DNA of 64,000 nt from Rhytidiadelphus loreus (GCA_947034895.1 OX344763.1:5520501-5584500), one strand, 5' to 3'; numbered from the stretch's first letter, positions 35,401 through 48,700 are shown. Notes: generated from the sequence alone by a model not told the origin. Translations and numbers: made by a program.

Positions 35401-38400
35401 TCAGATGACGAGTCGAGCGATGCAGAGTTTTATGTGGATGCATTGACCACCATGGGATCGGATGACTTAGACTCTGAACCGGGGTCCCGGACTCGGTGGG
35501 AGGTGGATTCCAATCAGAGCCGGTTTGGTTTGGACTCTGAGGATGACGAGTCTCTGAACCACTCCGTGTTGAAGGCCCATGTGGAAGGGCACCGGAAGAC
35601 GCCTCCTATAATGGATGACGAGGTGGAGCAGGATGAGGATGAGGATGAGGAATTCGTGCAGAGATTGGGTCTGGTAGGAGTTGGAACAGGGTTTGATACC
35701 GTGCGTGAATGGGAGGATTCGGGTGGCCGGTCTGATGAAGCCTCTGGTTCTGTGGAGGAAAGTATTGAACTGGCGTCGGTGGCGAGTGTTAATGAAGATG
35801 ATTCAGGGAATTGCCTTGCAATCGTTCCTGTTAGCGTGTTTCAGGAGGAGGCTCTACCCTCTGATGATCGTTCTGATATGAGTACTGATGATCGTTCTGA
35901 TATGGGTACTGATGATCGTTCTGATACGAGTACTGAGGAGCTTCCTGATATGAGTCCGGATAGGCTTCCTGATAAGCCTCCTGATTATCTCTCGGATACG
36001 CTCTCTGATAAGTTTCCTTATAGGCCTCCTGAGGAACCTCCCCACAATCTCTCTGTTGAACTTCCTGATAGGCTGCGTATTACTCTTCCTGATAGTCTGC
36101 CTAATGCTCTAATCGATAGTCTTCCTAGTAGTCCTCCTGAAAGGCTGCCTAATACTCTAGTCGATAGTCTGCCCAGTAGTCCTGATAGTCTGCCTAGTAG
36201 TCCTCCTGATAGTCTGCCTAATGCTCTAGTCGACAGTCTGCCTAGCAGTCCTCCTAATAGCCTGCCTAATACTCTAGTCGATAGTGTGCCTAGTAGTCCT
36301 CCTAGTAGGCTGTCTACTACTCTAATTGATAGTGTGCCTAGTAGTCCTCATGATAGACTGCCTAATGCTCTAATTGATAGTGTGCCTAGCAGTCCTCATG
36401 ATAGGCTGCCTAATGCCCTAATTGATAGTGTGCCTAGCAGTCCTCCTAATAGGCTGCTTAATACTCTAGTCGATAGTCTGCCTAGCAGTCCTCCTGACAG
36501 GCTGCCTCCTCCTCGTCTTGATGAGGTGCCTGCTACTTTTTCTGATAAGCTCGCGTACCAGAGCCCCGATGACAAGCTGCCTTCGGTGCCTCCCAGTACT
36601 CCTCCAACAGTGCTTCCAGACAAGGCCTCCGATACCATTTCTGATAAGCTGCCCAATAAACTTCCTGATAGCAAGCTACCCCGGTTGTCTCCCCCCAAGC
36701 TTCCTCGCTGGCGTTCTGACAAGAGTTCTGATAAGCTTTCTGATAAATCGCCCACTAAGCCTCCTGGCAGCAAGCTCCCCCTCCCTCCCGCCAAGCGTCC
36801 CTACGGGCGTTCTGACAAGCTTCCTGATAAGCTTCCTGATAAGCTTTCCGAGAAGTCGCCCACCAAGCCCACTCTGAAGTCTCCCGAGAAGTCGCCCATC
36901 AAGCCCACTCTGAAGTCTCCCGAGAAGTCGCCCATCAAGCCCACTCTGAAGTCTCCTGAGAAGCCAAGCTACCAGTCCCACGCCTCCGTCTCCCTCCTCG
37001 ATTCCTTCAGACCCTCAGTAAGAGTGAAACCCATCGTCGCTTCCATAGAGGCAAGAGCGCAGGCAATAGCCGTGGAAAATACCACAAAACCCCAACCCAT
37101 CGTCGCTTCCATAGAGGCAAGAGCGCAGGCAGTAGACGTGGAAAATACCACAAAACCCCAACCCATCGTCGCTTCCATAGAGGCAAGAGCGCAGGCAGTA
37201 GACGTGGAAGATACCACAAAACCCCAACCCATCGTCGCTTCCATAGAGGCAAGAGCGCAGGCAGTAGACGTGGAAGATACCACAAAACCTCAACCCATCG
37301 TCGCTTCAATAGAGGCAAGAGCGCAGGCAGTAGCCGAGGAAAATACCACAAAACCCCAACCCATCGTCGCTTCCATAGAGGCAAGAGCGCAGGCAGTAGC
37401 CGTGGGAATTAGCGCAAAACCCCAGTCATTAAACCTAACCGATGAGCCCTTGAAAAACTCGAGTAGCCCAGTCACCACGCCCACCAAAGGCCGACGTCTC
37501 TGGACCAAAGAGAACGCCACTCAGATCCACACCAGCATTTTACAATTAGCGGACATGGACCAGAGGGAAGGCACCAATGGAGCTCACAGTGAAGGAAACT
37601 CCCCCGAGGTCGATCACACCTCAAACTCTCCTCTGAATTTCCAACAGAGAGGCTCACTGTACCATTCCCATGGGTCCGATGAGGATGGGTACACGTCATC
37701 TGCCAGCTCGTCTCCCAAGGGGTTGCCCAACTTTTGTGCTCTGTTGTCACCGTCGGAGTCACCACCACGAGTTGCTGAAGGCTTGATGAGGCCTCCGTCC
37801 CACTTTGTGGACAGACGAAATCCGAGGCCGCCTCCTGTTACTCCGTTTCTGGCAGACTCGCCGTCTGTTTCGCGAAGCCCGTCGCTTAATATCAAGCTTG
37901 CTGTTCCTGGAGCTGTTTCTGTTCGGAGCTTCTTGCCGCCGCAGGGGAGTCCTGGTGGAAGTGATGCAGACAAGGTACTGTGTGATCTGCCTCTCTTGGA
38001 ATCAGTTAGCAACAGGTTTCATGGTTGATTGATTGAACAAACAGTGAGAGTAAGATCACACTAAAAATGATCATAATAAGTCATTGTAACTCCTCCGAAT
38101 ATCTTTATGGTTTTAACTCTTGAGTGCTTGAAGTTTAAATAGGAAGACCACTTTAAAATAATAATTGTGACTCGTTCAAAATATCTTTACCATTGATTCG
38201 TGTAGAGGTTCCTTTCTTCTTTCCATTGATATATATTTTATCACCAGAATCAATGAAGAACATTGCATTTTTGGGGGTTAAATGTGATCAATATTTAAGT
38301 CCCTGTGTGACTCACTTGAAAGTGCAAAGAGAACGAGCATCTTGTCTTCTGGGGATTTGTTCACCAAAACGTGAGCTTTTTTTGTATATAAATTCTTGAC

Positions 38401-39649
38401 TTCCTTAGCTTTTCCTAGAGTCCACTCATGCCTGCAACTATCAATTGGTATCTCGACGTGCATTAGTAGGGTTTGTTTCGCCCAAGTATGTCAACTTCTG
38501 GATGGTAGTTTGATTTCAAACATTTGTTTATCGCCTTGCAAATTTCGAAACGAGTGGTTTTTGAAACTCGTTTTTTTTTTAAAACTTTGCTATGGTCGAC
38601 AGGAATGTTTTTTTAGTGGCATGACTAAGTCAATCGAATGGTCACTTCCATGTCTATAAGAGTTGAACTAAATCATTTAAAATCTTTCAAGGAAGGTAAC
38701 AAAATCTACCAATAGAAGGAAGAAACCAAACCCTACATTTTTGAAGAACTGGAGTGTGTTATTAAAGTCGACTATTAATTTTGTGTTTTTCAGGTTGGAT
38801 GTTTAGGTTTCATTGAAATGCTGGACATTTGCATTTATCTTGATATTTCTGGCTTTGTTTTATCTCCCTTTTGCAGCTTAAGAATGTCCCTGCCACCAGT
38901 CCAAGAAGGGCGGGTGAAAATGGGGCGCTGCAGCTGGAACCGACTAGAATCCCGGTATACATTTTGCATAACTCCCAATTGAGTCACATCTCTGCTTCTC
39001 AAAAATGTATTGTTTGGGGTGATGGTGTTTTTGCTGTTGTATGGATTTTTCACTCACACTTGTGTCTATTGTCATGACCAGTTTCCCATCCTCGTGAACC
39101 CAGTGCCAAGGCCAAGGACGTGGGTCGACCGGTCAGAGTCCAACGTCGCAGCTACTTTGCGAGCTATTCGGCAGGTGGATTCCCTACTTGCAATTCAATT
39201 CAATTCAATTCAATTTTGCCTTCCCCCGATTTAGTTTTCAATGTTAAGTTGATAGGCATTAGATTCATATTGTCCTCATTTTGAGTTGATGGTAAGTTCA
39301 TGTTGGTGTGATGCAAATAGTGTTGCAAACTTAATGATGTCCATGTCCTTGGTGTTAACTTGAACAACTATGCTGTCAACTATTAACTGAACATACATAC
39401 ATTCATTCATTCATTAACTTGACTCTAATTTACTACGATCTTCATGTTTATCTAATGTACTACTATTAGATTATCATTAATAACGTTGTGAACCTAATAG
39501 AGAATCTCGTGAGATGTGGTTTTCTGAAGAATTCAAGTGCTTGATAATTTCCAGAGTTGACGTTTCCTGACTTTGCTCTTTGTGTTTGCTAGGCTGCGGC
39601 AGTAGCAAGTGATGATGACACAGGAAGTGAGTGCAGGAGTGACTGTTGA
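32394..39649 (+). CDS. SCAR: SCAR/WAVE family protein, actin nucleation-promoting factor
   Basis: WAVE-complex subunit that activates Arp2/3-driven actin assembly at the cell cortex. Exons: 32394-32548, 33482-33645, 33785-33908, 34391-34520, 34876-34925, 35028-37974, 38877-38954, 39082-39174, 39593-39649; phases agree and give 1,265 aa. Residues 1-190 are the SCAR homology domain ([63 protein letters not shown], then a cysteine/YTDPTFF segment). Residues 208-1190 come from one large exon and are acidic, then Ser/Pro-rich with tandem repeats, as expected for a disordered scaffold. The C terminus has [17 protein letters not shown] and an acidic tail (SDDDTGSE), the plant SCAR WH2-central-acidic layout. 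The acceptor at 35028 and the donor after 37974 are less certain; an alternative donor after 38004 is also in phase. The usual tail tryptophan is a Cys. Confidence 0.88.
35221..35283 (+). repeat. 18-bp coding repeat (RSPEEP) in SCAR
   Basis: Three full copies and one partial copy of an 18-bp unit encoding RSPEEP, at about residues 273-293. Copies differ at silent positions only, so the expansion is recent or under coding constraint. Confidence 0.85.
36097..36501 (+). repeat. 48-bp coding repeat in SCAR, eight units
   Basis: Eight units of 16 residues (type [16 protein letters not shown]), one of them lengthened to 23, cover about residues 565-699. The motif alternates a short hydrophobic stretch with SSPP, so possible proline-directed phosphorylation or SH3-type binding sites are arrayed. 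It produces open frames on the opposite strand that are not genes. Confidence 0.9.
37030..37425 (+). repeat. 66-bp coding repeat in SCAR, six units
   Basis: Six exact-length units of 22 residues beginning [13 protein letters not shown] and ending TTKPQ cover about residues 876-1007. Units are nearly identical at DNA level, so this is a recent tandem expansion. Each unit is a predicted amphipathic helix ([11 protein letters not shown]) with a Pro-containing linker. Mirror frames on the minus strand are artefacts of the repeat. Confidence 0.92.
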
Positions 39650-42349
39650 TAAACCTAGTTACCAAATTCTCATTTGATGAATGACCGGGAGCGTGGTTTC
39701 CCAGCCAGCCCAAGAATAGAGTAGAAACACGGCTGAGATAGTGTTTATACATAATCTTTTAGAGGAATGTAGGCGACCCATTCTTGTTGATGAGTGAGTA
39801 CACACCATGATTTTTGGTTCCAACAGACAGAGATTTTGTACCCCGCACTTGTATGGTTAACAGTCGAGCATGAAGGCGTGATTGGAATGGAAGTACCTAA
39901 AGCAGTAATGGGAATCATGATGTTTTCCTTCGGTTTCTGAAATTTGCTTTGCTTGATATTGTCTTTTACTGCAAGATGCTTTGAACTTGGGAGTGTGAGT
40001 TGATAAAGCTGTGATTCATATTGTTGGTCTGTGCCATTTGTGCAAGATGTTCTGCTCAACAACTGAGGACTGAAAGGAAAGGAAAGGAAAGGAACTCATG
40101 TGAGCAGTGAAACTTTTCTTGGTGAATTATTGCCAAAATGTTTCCTGATTTTTGAGCTGACTCAATTGACACTAGAAAAAGGGAGGATGAAATTGTCAAA
40201 AGCAAATATGAGAAATATGAGATTTGTTATTATTTGGATGAAATTAGATTACTATTTTCAGGTGAAATTATAGATGAGTGATGGATGGATGATCAAAATT
40301 AGATGATTTGTTTGACCTACTTGCATTCTAGGGTGTGTGTTGTGCTTCCACAAAAAAATTCATTGTATGTAAGGTTATTGTACCTAAATGTGACCCTTCT
40401 CTAAAACTAGAATCCTACAAATTTTTGTTTAAAATGTACAATCTCTTTTTATGAGAGTCTAGGGTTGTATTGTGGTCTATCCATTTTCAGCATTTAAAAA
40501 AATTTGTAGTCTATTCAAAAAACATATAAGACAATCTAAAGTCCTCTTTTGACTTCCAACAACATCTAATAGAAAAATTAGGCAATTTCTTAATGGGAAC
40601 AATGCTCAACTACTTATTTGGATACATTTAGGTGAAGTTACCTTGAACCAATTGACCTTCTTGCCAAATTTTTGAGCCAAAAGACTTATTATCATGCTAA
40701 AAGCGTTTTAATGGTGAGCACCTTGACCTATTTTTGCACTTGCCCTGCTACAATTTCAAGTACTCTATATTGTCTTTTTAACCCTTTTAAGTCTTAAAGT
40801 GGTTTTGGTCAGAGCAAAAATATACATAGAATCTTTAGCAAATGCGGGATTATTGAGTATAGAGGAGCCAAAGTGAAAAAAATAACCTTTCCAAATTGGA
40901 AAATGAGAGATAGATAATGGGTGTTAAAAAAATTAGGATGATCCATTGTTGGTATAGTCAGAATTTAGAGTTTCTTGACAGTGTGTACAATGTTGTTGAT
41001 ATTGATGTATGAAAAATGCGCAAATACTAGCTTGTAACATAGGAATCTCATAGAAGATTTACTTCTAAGACTTTGGACTTAGTAAATATGACTTTCATGA
41101 TTCCTATAGAGCAATCAACACAAAAATACACCTTCAATGTGTAAAAATACATGCTTCATATGAAAAACACTGAACATGGGGATATACAAAATTTTCTATT
41201 CAAAATTGACACAAGTTTTGATGTGTTTCTTTCATAACTAATCAACACTTGTACAAGAATAGTTGAAGCTAGAAGCACATTGTTGACCAATATACCTAAA
41301 AGTACTGAAAACATTGTTGTATACATTATCATATGCCATATTTCTTTATAATGACCTTTTTATAATTCAAAGTGCTTACCCAATTGTGCTATCTTTACAT
41401 TCGCTTTCCCCCCCAAACATAGTCATTGTTGTTCAAGATGCAAAAGGGACACACCTTCTGCAATTCTTCCATGCATTTCCATATATTATATGGAGATAAG
41501 CAAACATACCCTCATTTAAACGCACATAATTGTTGCATGCAATTCTATTTTCCAAATCTAATTGCTTCAATCATTCTTTATCAAAAAAATTAATGACCTC
41601 CATTTTGTAATTCACTTGCAATTCCTCTCAGATTATAAGTTATTTATATTTTTCTCATTCTGGAAACTAGTGTGTAGTTCCTTGGAACCTAAAGGGTTAT
41701 ATTAACTTTGCAATGGAAAAGATAAATACTATAGTAGAGAAATATGATGTTACATATTGGAGCAAGAGTGGATTTGAAATAAAAAATTTGGCATAACTTT
41801 AGCAATCTTTACATCACATAGATATCACTCCGTGTGCTCAAAAATACCATCTAAATTGATTCTTTTTCAAACTAAGCTTATTAAGATTTTTCCTAGGCCA
41901 ACAAATTTTTTCTAGTCTACTTTAAATTTTTCACAAATACAAGAATCATATACTTATGTTTGTATGTAGCTGCAACAAAGGATATCGAATACGTAGCTTC
42001 ATGTGTATGTATCTTTGTATGTATATACTTATATCTATAAAACCAAATTTTCATACACATATTTGTATCTTTATATTTGCCATGGACTATATAGCATGCA
42101 TACCCATATATCTATTGTAGATACCAAATAATTTTTTTGAAGTAACATTAGCAACCCCTTCTTTTAGGGCGGAAGGGTGGATAATGCTTTTGAAGGGATA
42201 GTATGTTCATAGTTGATCTAAAATAGGCAATTACTGATGTAGGAATTACTAGTCTTAAGATATCAATATTATTTGAAAAATAAAACTTATCATTATTTAC
42301 AATGAATTAATGGAATAATGAAGCAACTAATAATGAAGTTTGTTGTTTA
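39650..42349. other. SCAR 3' region and AT-rich intergenic DNA
   Basis: The first few hundred bases probably hold the SCAR 3' UTR. A GAAAG run lies at about 40070-40092. A TTAA plus CCCTTTTAAG at 40779-40792 and AAAGGGTTAT at about 41686 might be ends of another TTAA element, but the body does not resemble the others. Simple CAATT and CATT runs lie just upstream in the last SCAR intron (39186-39210, about 39391-39415). No gene seen. Confidence 0.5.
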
Positions 42350-43318
42350 CCCCCTAAAGATCAGGGGTGTTTTTCACAAAAAAGACCCCAAAACTATCAC
42401 TTTCTAGTACATTGAACATAATCGAATATAAAAATATTTTTCAAACTTTCAAACTATATAAATTTGTACTAGTCTATTGTAGGGATTTATAGAAAAAACA
42501 TCATCCCAATTAACCTCATAGATTGTGAGCTTATAACATTTCAAGTTGGAAGAAAATTAAATTTGGGCCCTACCCAACATGATCAATATAGTTTGAATCA
42601 ATTTGTGGAAAAATGAGGCACTACATAAGTTTGGAAATTTGGACCATTGGGTAGGTATTTTTGTTAGTTACTTGTATGTCAATTGTCAAAGATAATGGAG
42701 GTGTCTAATTTACCCAAAACCATGTTGCGCTAGGAGGATATCCCTCAAAAGGCAACTATGGTACATCAACAAGATTTCAATTGTTTTTGGAGAATGCATT
42801 TTTTGAAAGAATCAAAATCCCAAAATTCAACAAAAATCCATTTTTTTCCAATCCAAATATCCCTTCCTCCCAAAAATAAAAATGTATTTACACTAGAATT
42901 TGGGCTAATGGTTCTAAATTGTTCTGAAATTTCTATTTTAGTGCGTTGAGCAAAAATTAGGAAAAGAAAAAATTCTTTTTCACTTTCAACTATACTATTA
43001 TGAGAATGTGTGGAAAAGATTTCAGTCCATTTGGCTTCATAGATTGCAAGATATAAGCATTCAAAGTTAATGAAAAAAATTTAGAGCCTACTTGCTTGCT
43101 TGATTACTTGTCTTGTCTATTAGCATGTTGCCTAAGCTGCCTCTAAACTTTTTGAGCCCCATAACAATTGGTTTGATTGAATTTCTTTTTAATATTTTCA
43201 CAAAGCTAATACAAGCACGCATTTGGTAAAATATTCACTTTCATCCATTCAAAAATAACTTCATATGGATCTACTTGAGCCTTCAAAAAGCTCCATGGGA
43301 ACTTATTGTTGATTAGGG
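42350..43318 (+). mobile_element. Probable TTAA MITE, copy E (diverged, composite)
   Basis: Starts CCCCCTAAAGATCAG after TTTA 42346-42349; possible end GATTAGGG before TTAA 43319-43322. The left part follows copy B (CACAAAAAAGACCCCAAAAC, TTTCTAGTACATTG). A block near 'ATAGATTGCAAGATATAAGC' occurs at 43035-43060 and in weaker form at about 42520-42540, so the element looks rearranged. Confidence 0.4.
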
Positions 43319-43322
43319 TTAA

Positions 43323-45118
43323 GCCTAGGTTAATTGACTTTTCTACATGTATACTAATACTTTCTATGTAAGAATGATTGCATGATGAAATGGAATTTTG
43401 TGCCCAAACAGTGGAGAATGCTAGTATGTGAGTATATAATCTATGAGCCTAAGAGTCTATATTATAGACACATTCTATGATTATAGGTGTCTATGTTATA
43501 AATACTTATATTATAGACTTAATCTTTCTATGTTATAGCTACATATGTTATAAACACCTTCAAATGGTTGTAGGTACATACCTACAAGTAGGTTCAAGGC
43601 TTATAGGCTCATCTCTCTACCCTTATGTGCTAGTATTGTTGCCCAAACAACTATCAAATTTGAGATAACTTTAATTTGTAGAGTAGTTATGCATGTTCAT
43701 GTAGAGTTAGATTTTCTTGTTTATCATTGTATATAGGAATTGTAATAAATATGCTAAAATTCTATTGTGGCAATTTGATACTGTACGTTGATAACAACTT
43801 TGGCACTCAAGTGCCAAATAGTCATTTAAAATACAAAAATAAAATTTGGTAATACTGAATTGGATTTATACTAATTCTTGCAATTCTCTAGATGCTAAGC
43901 AAAATAAGCCATATAAAGCTTTAAGTAGCAACCTTCTAGACCCAATGGTTCTAGCTCTTCCAATATCTCTTTACATTAGAGTTTATTTTAAGCCCATAGT
44001 CAATCACATCAAATCTCTACATGTTAGTGATTGCCCATAGTTGTGCAGTCTTGACTATGCACTCTCAATGTGATTTGTATATTGTTATTCTTAGTTATTT
44101 TCTTGAAATTTGACAAATTTAGACAATAATTTTCATTTATTTTTTGCTTATCTGTTATTTATTATTGAACATCCTATAAATGTATAAAATATTTTGTTTT
44201 TACAAATCAACACCTATACATCTACTCCATCTTATAAAGATTGATGATGTAAACACCTTTATATTAAGGTTTTCCAACCATGTCATATTGGAATAGTTAG
44301 ATTGTTCAAATAAGTATTTTACCATGCTTTGTCTTCTAAACTATCACTTATTAAATCTTACAACTATATAGATATAATTGCTAAAATGTACAATTGGTGC
44401 ACATGAATGCTGGGGACAAGCTACGGCACCATTGATTCATCATCCAAAATATAAAATTCAATGTATCACTTTGAAGAAGAGAAAGAAGGCTGCTAGATAA
44501 GTATACCCCAATGCAACAAATGAAGAAAACTCATTGTACAAGAATTCAATATTTAGAGACATCAAATGTACAACATTAGTGCAAAGTGTCAGTTTTAATT
44601 GTACTAATATGTTTTGGGTTTACTTACCTTATACAATGATGCATGCTTCAATAATCAAATGTTTCAACAAAGTTATAATGTAGTCATCTATATCTTGAGC
44701 CCAACCTAAATTCTAGAGCTACCATGTTATGATTTTTGAGATGGGATCATCAACATTTCTTTCTACAATCATGCCAAAGAGGAGCCAAATCTTTTCCAAT
44801 TCTTTTGGTTTGGAATTCTAGTTTAATACTCATATGACCAATTCTAAACCTTCTACCAACAAGACATGCTCATTCCTTTAGGTTAATTCCAACAATTAAG
44901 TGCCTTTTATTAGTGTCAATTTTTTTGACACTAATACATTGAAGGGGAGTTACAATAACATGAAATTCTTTAGTGATTTGTTGAAAGAGTTCGGTGAAGG
45001 CAACCAAATTCTCCAACCAAAACAATTCACCAATATGGTTTTGATGACTACTATGAGCCTAGTGTGTGAAAAAAGTAATGAAAAAAGTGTCAGAAAAAGT
45101 GTTGAAAAAAGTGTCTAA
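43323..45118. other. AT-rich intergenic DNA upstream of ORANGE
   Basis: No supported gene. A short tandem repeat of GAAAAAAGTGT-like units (about 15 bp) lies at about 45068-45116, next to the start of the GC-rich ORANGE promoter. Confidence 0.55.
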
Positions 45119-45716
45119 AACAACACTCCCATCCGTCTGCGAACGTGCTCCTGCTTCACGTTCCCGAGACGTTCCCGGTCGCGTTCCCGATTCCACTCAT
45201 CTGCAGCACCACATCCACGGGGAACAACACAAGGAGCTTCAGCGTCGGTCTCAGCAATGAAACACTTGTGCCGCAAAAGATAAAGTTTATCACGAATTTT
45301 AGCCGCACCCACAAATCTTATGATCATCACCTATTCAACTGCCGCAAGTTCGTCTCCTTGTGCTCACAAATTCGACTCTTACACCAGCCAATTCCGTTGT
45401 TAACACTATTCCTAGTGCTTCCATTGATCCTAAATCTCACTTGAGGTTTTGGGTTTCTATCCAAAGTGTCGAGTTACCACCAATTCACGGTGTCTAATTT
45501 ACTTACGTCATCCTCTTCGCAGTTACTGTGGCGAACATTATTTTGATTTTGGTTGCAAATCTCATGATTTCTTGCAATTGCTACATTTCAGGACGCTTGA
45601 GCATTGGAAGCTGAAGCTATGGCCACACCCAATTTCCTCGTTTAGATTAAACCCTTCGCAGTGCTGAATCTTTAGGGGTTTATCCAAAGTTTTGTGGCAA
45701 TTTTGGATCCCTGAAG
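45119..45716 (+). promoter_or_regulatory. ORANGE promoter/leader with GTTCCCG repeats and a short uORF
   Basis: GC-rich region after an AT-rich flank. Three ACGTTCCCG/GCGTTCCCG units at about 45157-45192 form a direct repeat that could bind a regulator. A 9-codon uORF (ATG 45619, stop 45643-45645; MATPNFLV) has a good context (G at -3, G at +4) and ends 71 bases before the ORANGE ATG. The transcription start is not determined. Confidence 0.45.
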
Positions 45717-48700
45717 ATGCCGTGTTTGCAATGGACGAGGGCGGGTGGGGGCCTGGCGGTACCCCAGTTGCATTCCAGAAGGATTCGGCGTCTACCAGTT
45801 GGCCATGCTCGTGCTGGATTGCAACAATGGGGAGGCAAGATGGAGTGGAACGGTGTAGAGAAGAGGAGAACGGGCAACGGCGTAGAAGGGGACTCTGTGA
45901 AAGCTGCAGCGTCCTTGTCCTCCGGGTATGATTCTCTTGTGCACTGGCTTATGGTTATCACTGAATGTAGCTCGTGTTGTTAGAATGGTTAGATTTTTAA
46001 AGTTCAGCAAATCAAAGACGATTCCAACGCATCAGAGACGGTGTTATTTGGATACCGTATGCAAAAGTTGTAGGGTTTTAAAGTTTTATTGGATGCTCCT
46101 TTGTATTGGGTTATGATTACTACTATTTAATTGCAGAGAATAGTTGGTATTGTTAGAATGGTTTGATTTTGAAGTTTAGCAAATCAAAGACGATTCCAAC
46201 GCATCAGAAACTGTGTTATTTGGGTATCATATGCAAAAGTTGTAGGGTTTTGAAGTTTCATTGGTGGATGATTACAACCAATATAAGTTTTGATTTTGAG
46301 GTGGTGTACATTCTCAATATCAATGCGTATTCATTTGACAAGATTTTCAAGTGTTGCATATGTGTTTGTCGAAATTTGGTGTGGTTAGCTTATAGGGCCA
46401 AGAAGCCCAAATTGGGTCTCATGTTTTGAGTAGGTCACATGGGGACTTTCTGTTACCAATTTTGGACCAATACATGCGATTTGTTCTTCTGATTTCTGTG
46501 ATGTATAATTTTGGTTCCATCTGAATTTAATTGATTTTCACAAGGTGACCAATCGAATAGGTCGTTTGAAAACTATGAATTCTTAGTTTCTTAGGGGTTA
46601 GCTTTAGTCTCTTATTATTTTCCACATGGTCATTTGCAGAGCGGATGATGCAGACGCTTTCTGCATCATAGAAGGGCGTGACACGGTCATGGACTTTGCT
46701 CAGATGGACCTCCAAGAGATTCGAGATAACATCTCTAGACGCCGTAACAAAATTTTCCTCCTTATGGAAGAGGTTCGTGTTTTCTTCCGTTCGTTTCTGG
46801 TTGAGGGTAACCAATCTTACCCTCTTCAGTAGTAATGTACTGTTGTTGTAAGATTTGAATCACGGAATAGAATGTGGTGGTTTGTCTTAGGTCAAGTTCT
46901 TAAATGCCAATATAAATTCATTCACTTTTCGACATGTTTAGTCCGTAAAGGTCCCAATTGAGTAGGTCTTGTGGAGGGGCTTTGCTTTGTCCGATTTTAT
47001 TTCTTTTTTGACCAACGCATGCAATTTTTCTTCACTAATATAAAAAATTTGGTCCCATTTGAATTATATTTTTCATTATATTTTTAATTGAATTGGTCAT
47101 TTTAAACGATGAATCCTTGGTCGTTTAGGGGCTGGGGATGCCGACGTGATCACTCTGTGTCGTGTGTCTTGTTCTTTGTTTCTTCTACATTGAGAAGTGG
47201 TCTATCTGTTGAGATGTTTTTGTGAATTCTGCAGGTTAGGAGGTTGCGAATTCAGCACAAAATAAAGAGCACCGAGAAAGGCATCGAGGATGTCGCTGAG
47301 AACGAAGAGGTGCCAGAGTACACGTCTGCCATACCGCTGCTCGCTCCTATGGTATGCTGAGCTCTAGTGCTTTGGTTTTTAATTTTGAATAAAATATTGA
47401 AACTAGCTTGTTTTTGACACTCCAAGTTGCCGGCAAAGTGTGTTCTGTTAGTCACCAGCTAATCTTTAGGATCGAACTATTTTGGTATGTACTAGTATAA
47501 CTTTTCAAATGTGAAACTGTGATCTTCTGGTAATATCAGTTTGGTTCCAATGTTATACATGCTGAAAAACCATACCTTGAACTGAAGCCTACGACGAACT
47601 ATCTGTACTCAGTTTCTCATTTGATAGTCACGGCAGCCCATTATACATTTCATTTTTTGTGAAGAATGTTTGAGATTTCGCATGTTGGTTCTACACAATA
47701 ATGACAACTGAGCATTTCTTTGCAGACGGAAGCAGTTTTGCAGCAGTATTTCAGAACTTGCCTTATAATTGTGGCTGGAATCGTTCTTTTTGGTGGTCTC
47801 ATCGCCCCCGTTGTAAGATACTGCATTATCCCTTAATTTTATGTCTTTTGTAATTTGGGGAACAATTGTGAGGGCCTGATTCAAATTTCTAGTGATACCG
47901 TTTAAGGCCCATTCCACGCTCTTACTAGTGTGATGTGCCTGTGTTGCTGAGGAAAGCTGGAGCTGAAGTTGGGTCTTGGAGGTACATCATACAAAGATTT
48001 TATAAAAAATATGCATCTTCCCATGCAACTGAGGTACACTAATACCAATTTTATTGTCTTAGTTTTGTTTTTCCTTTTTTTCCCGTTAAACCAATTGGTG
48101 AGTACATCGTGGATCGTGAAGCGACCTGCGTATCTTCATGATTACTCTATTTTGATATGTATGCGTCAAAAGAGAGACATTTGTTTTTTTCTAAGACTGA
48201 CATTTGTGCTCAATTTTTTGTTGAGCTTTTGGGGGTCTCCTTTTATTAATGCTCGTAGTAATAAGGCTCTTGATAGATCACAAGTCAATTGTAATGGGTG
48301 TCTGGTTGCAGTGAAGTAGACCCAATTGTGGCATCGTTTTCAGGCGGGGCTGTCGGGGTCATCTCGTCTCTCATGGTGGTTGAGTTAAATAATGTGAAGC
48401 GGCAAGAGAAGCAACGGTGCAGATATTGCCACGGGACTGGTTTGGCACTATCCTTTAAACTATTACTATACAACTATACAAGTTGTGCATAATTCTGTGC
48501 ATTTGGAACTTGTTGTCCACTATCTCTTCTCAGTCTCTTATTCAGACATTGATTTTGATCTTAGTCTCCATCACCTGTACCGGAAAAGAGTGATCATTCT
48601 TCTTGACGATATTCTGCTTGGGCGGCAGGGTACTTGGCATGTGCTCGTTGTGCTGGATCTGGGTCCATTGTTTCCATGGAAAACGGTTCTCCAACTTCTT

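Noticed and set aside
36396..37384. Antisense open frames of 92-132 codons inside the SCAR exon, plus other-frame sense reads
   Set aside because: They are periodic products of the 48-bp and 66-bp repeats (same peptide repeated) and lack any independent motif or splice support.
40783..41690. Possible additional TTAA element
   Set aside because: Only the left TTAA is intact, the terminal similarity is a few bases and the body does not resemble the other copies.
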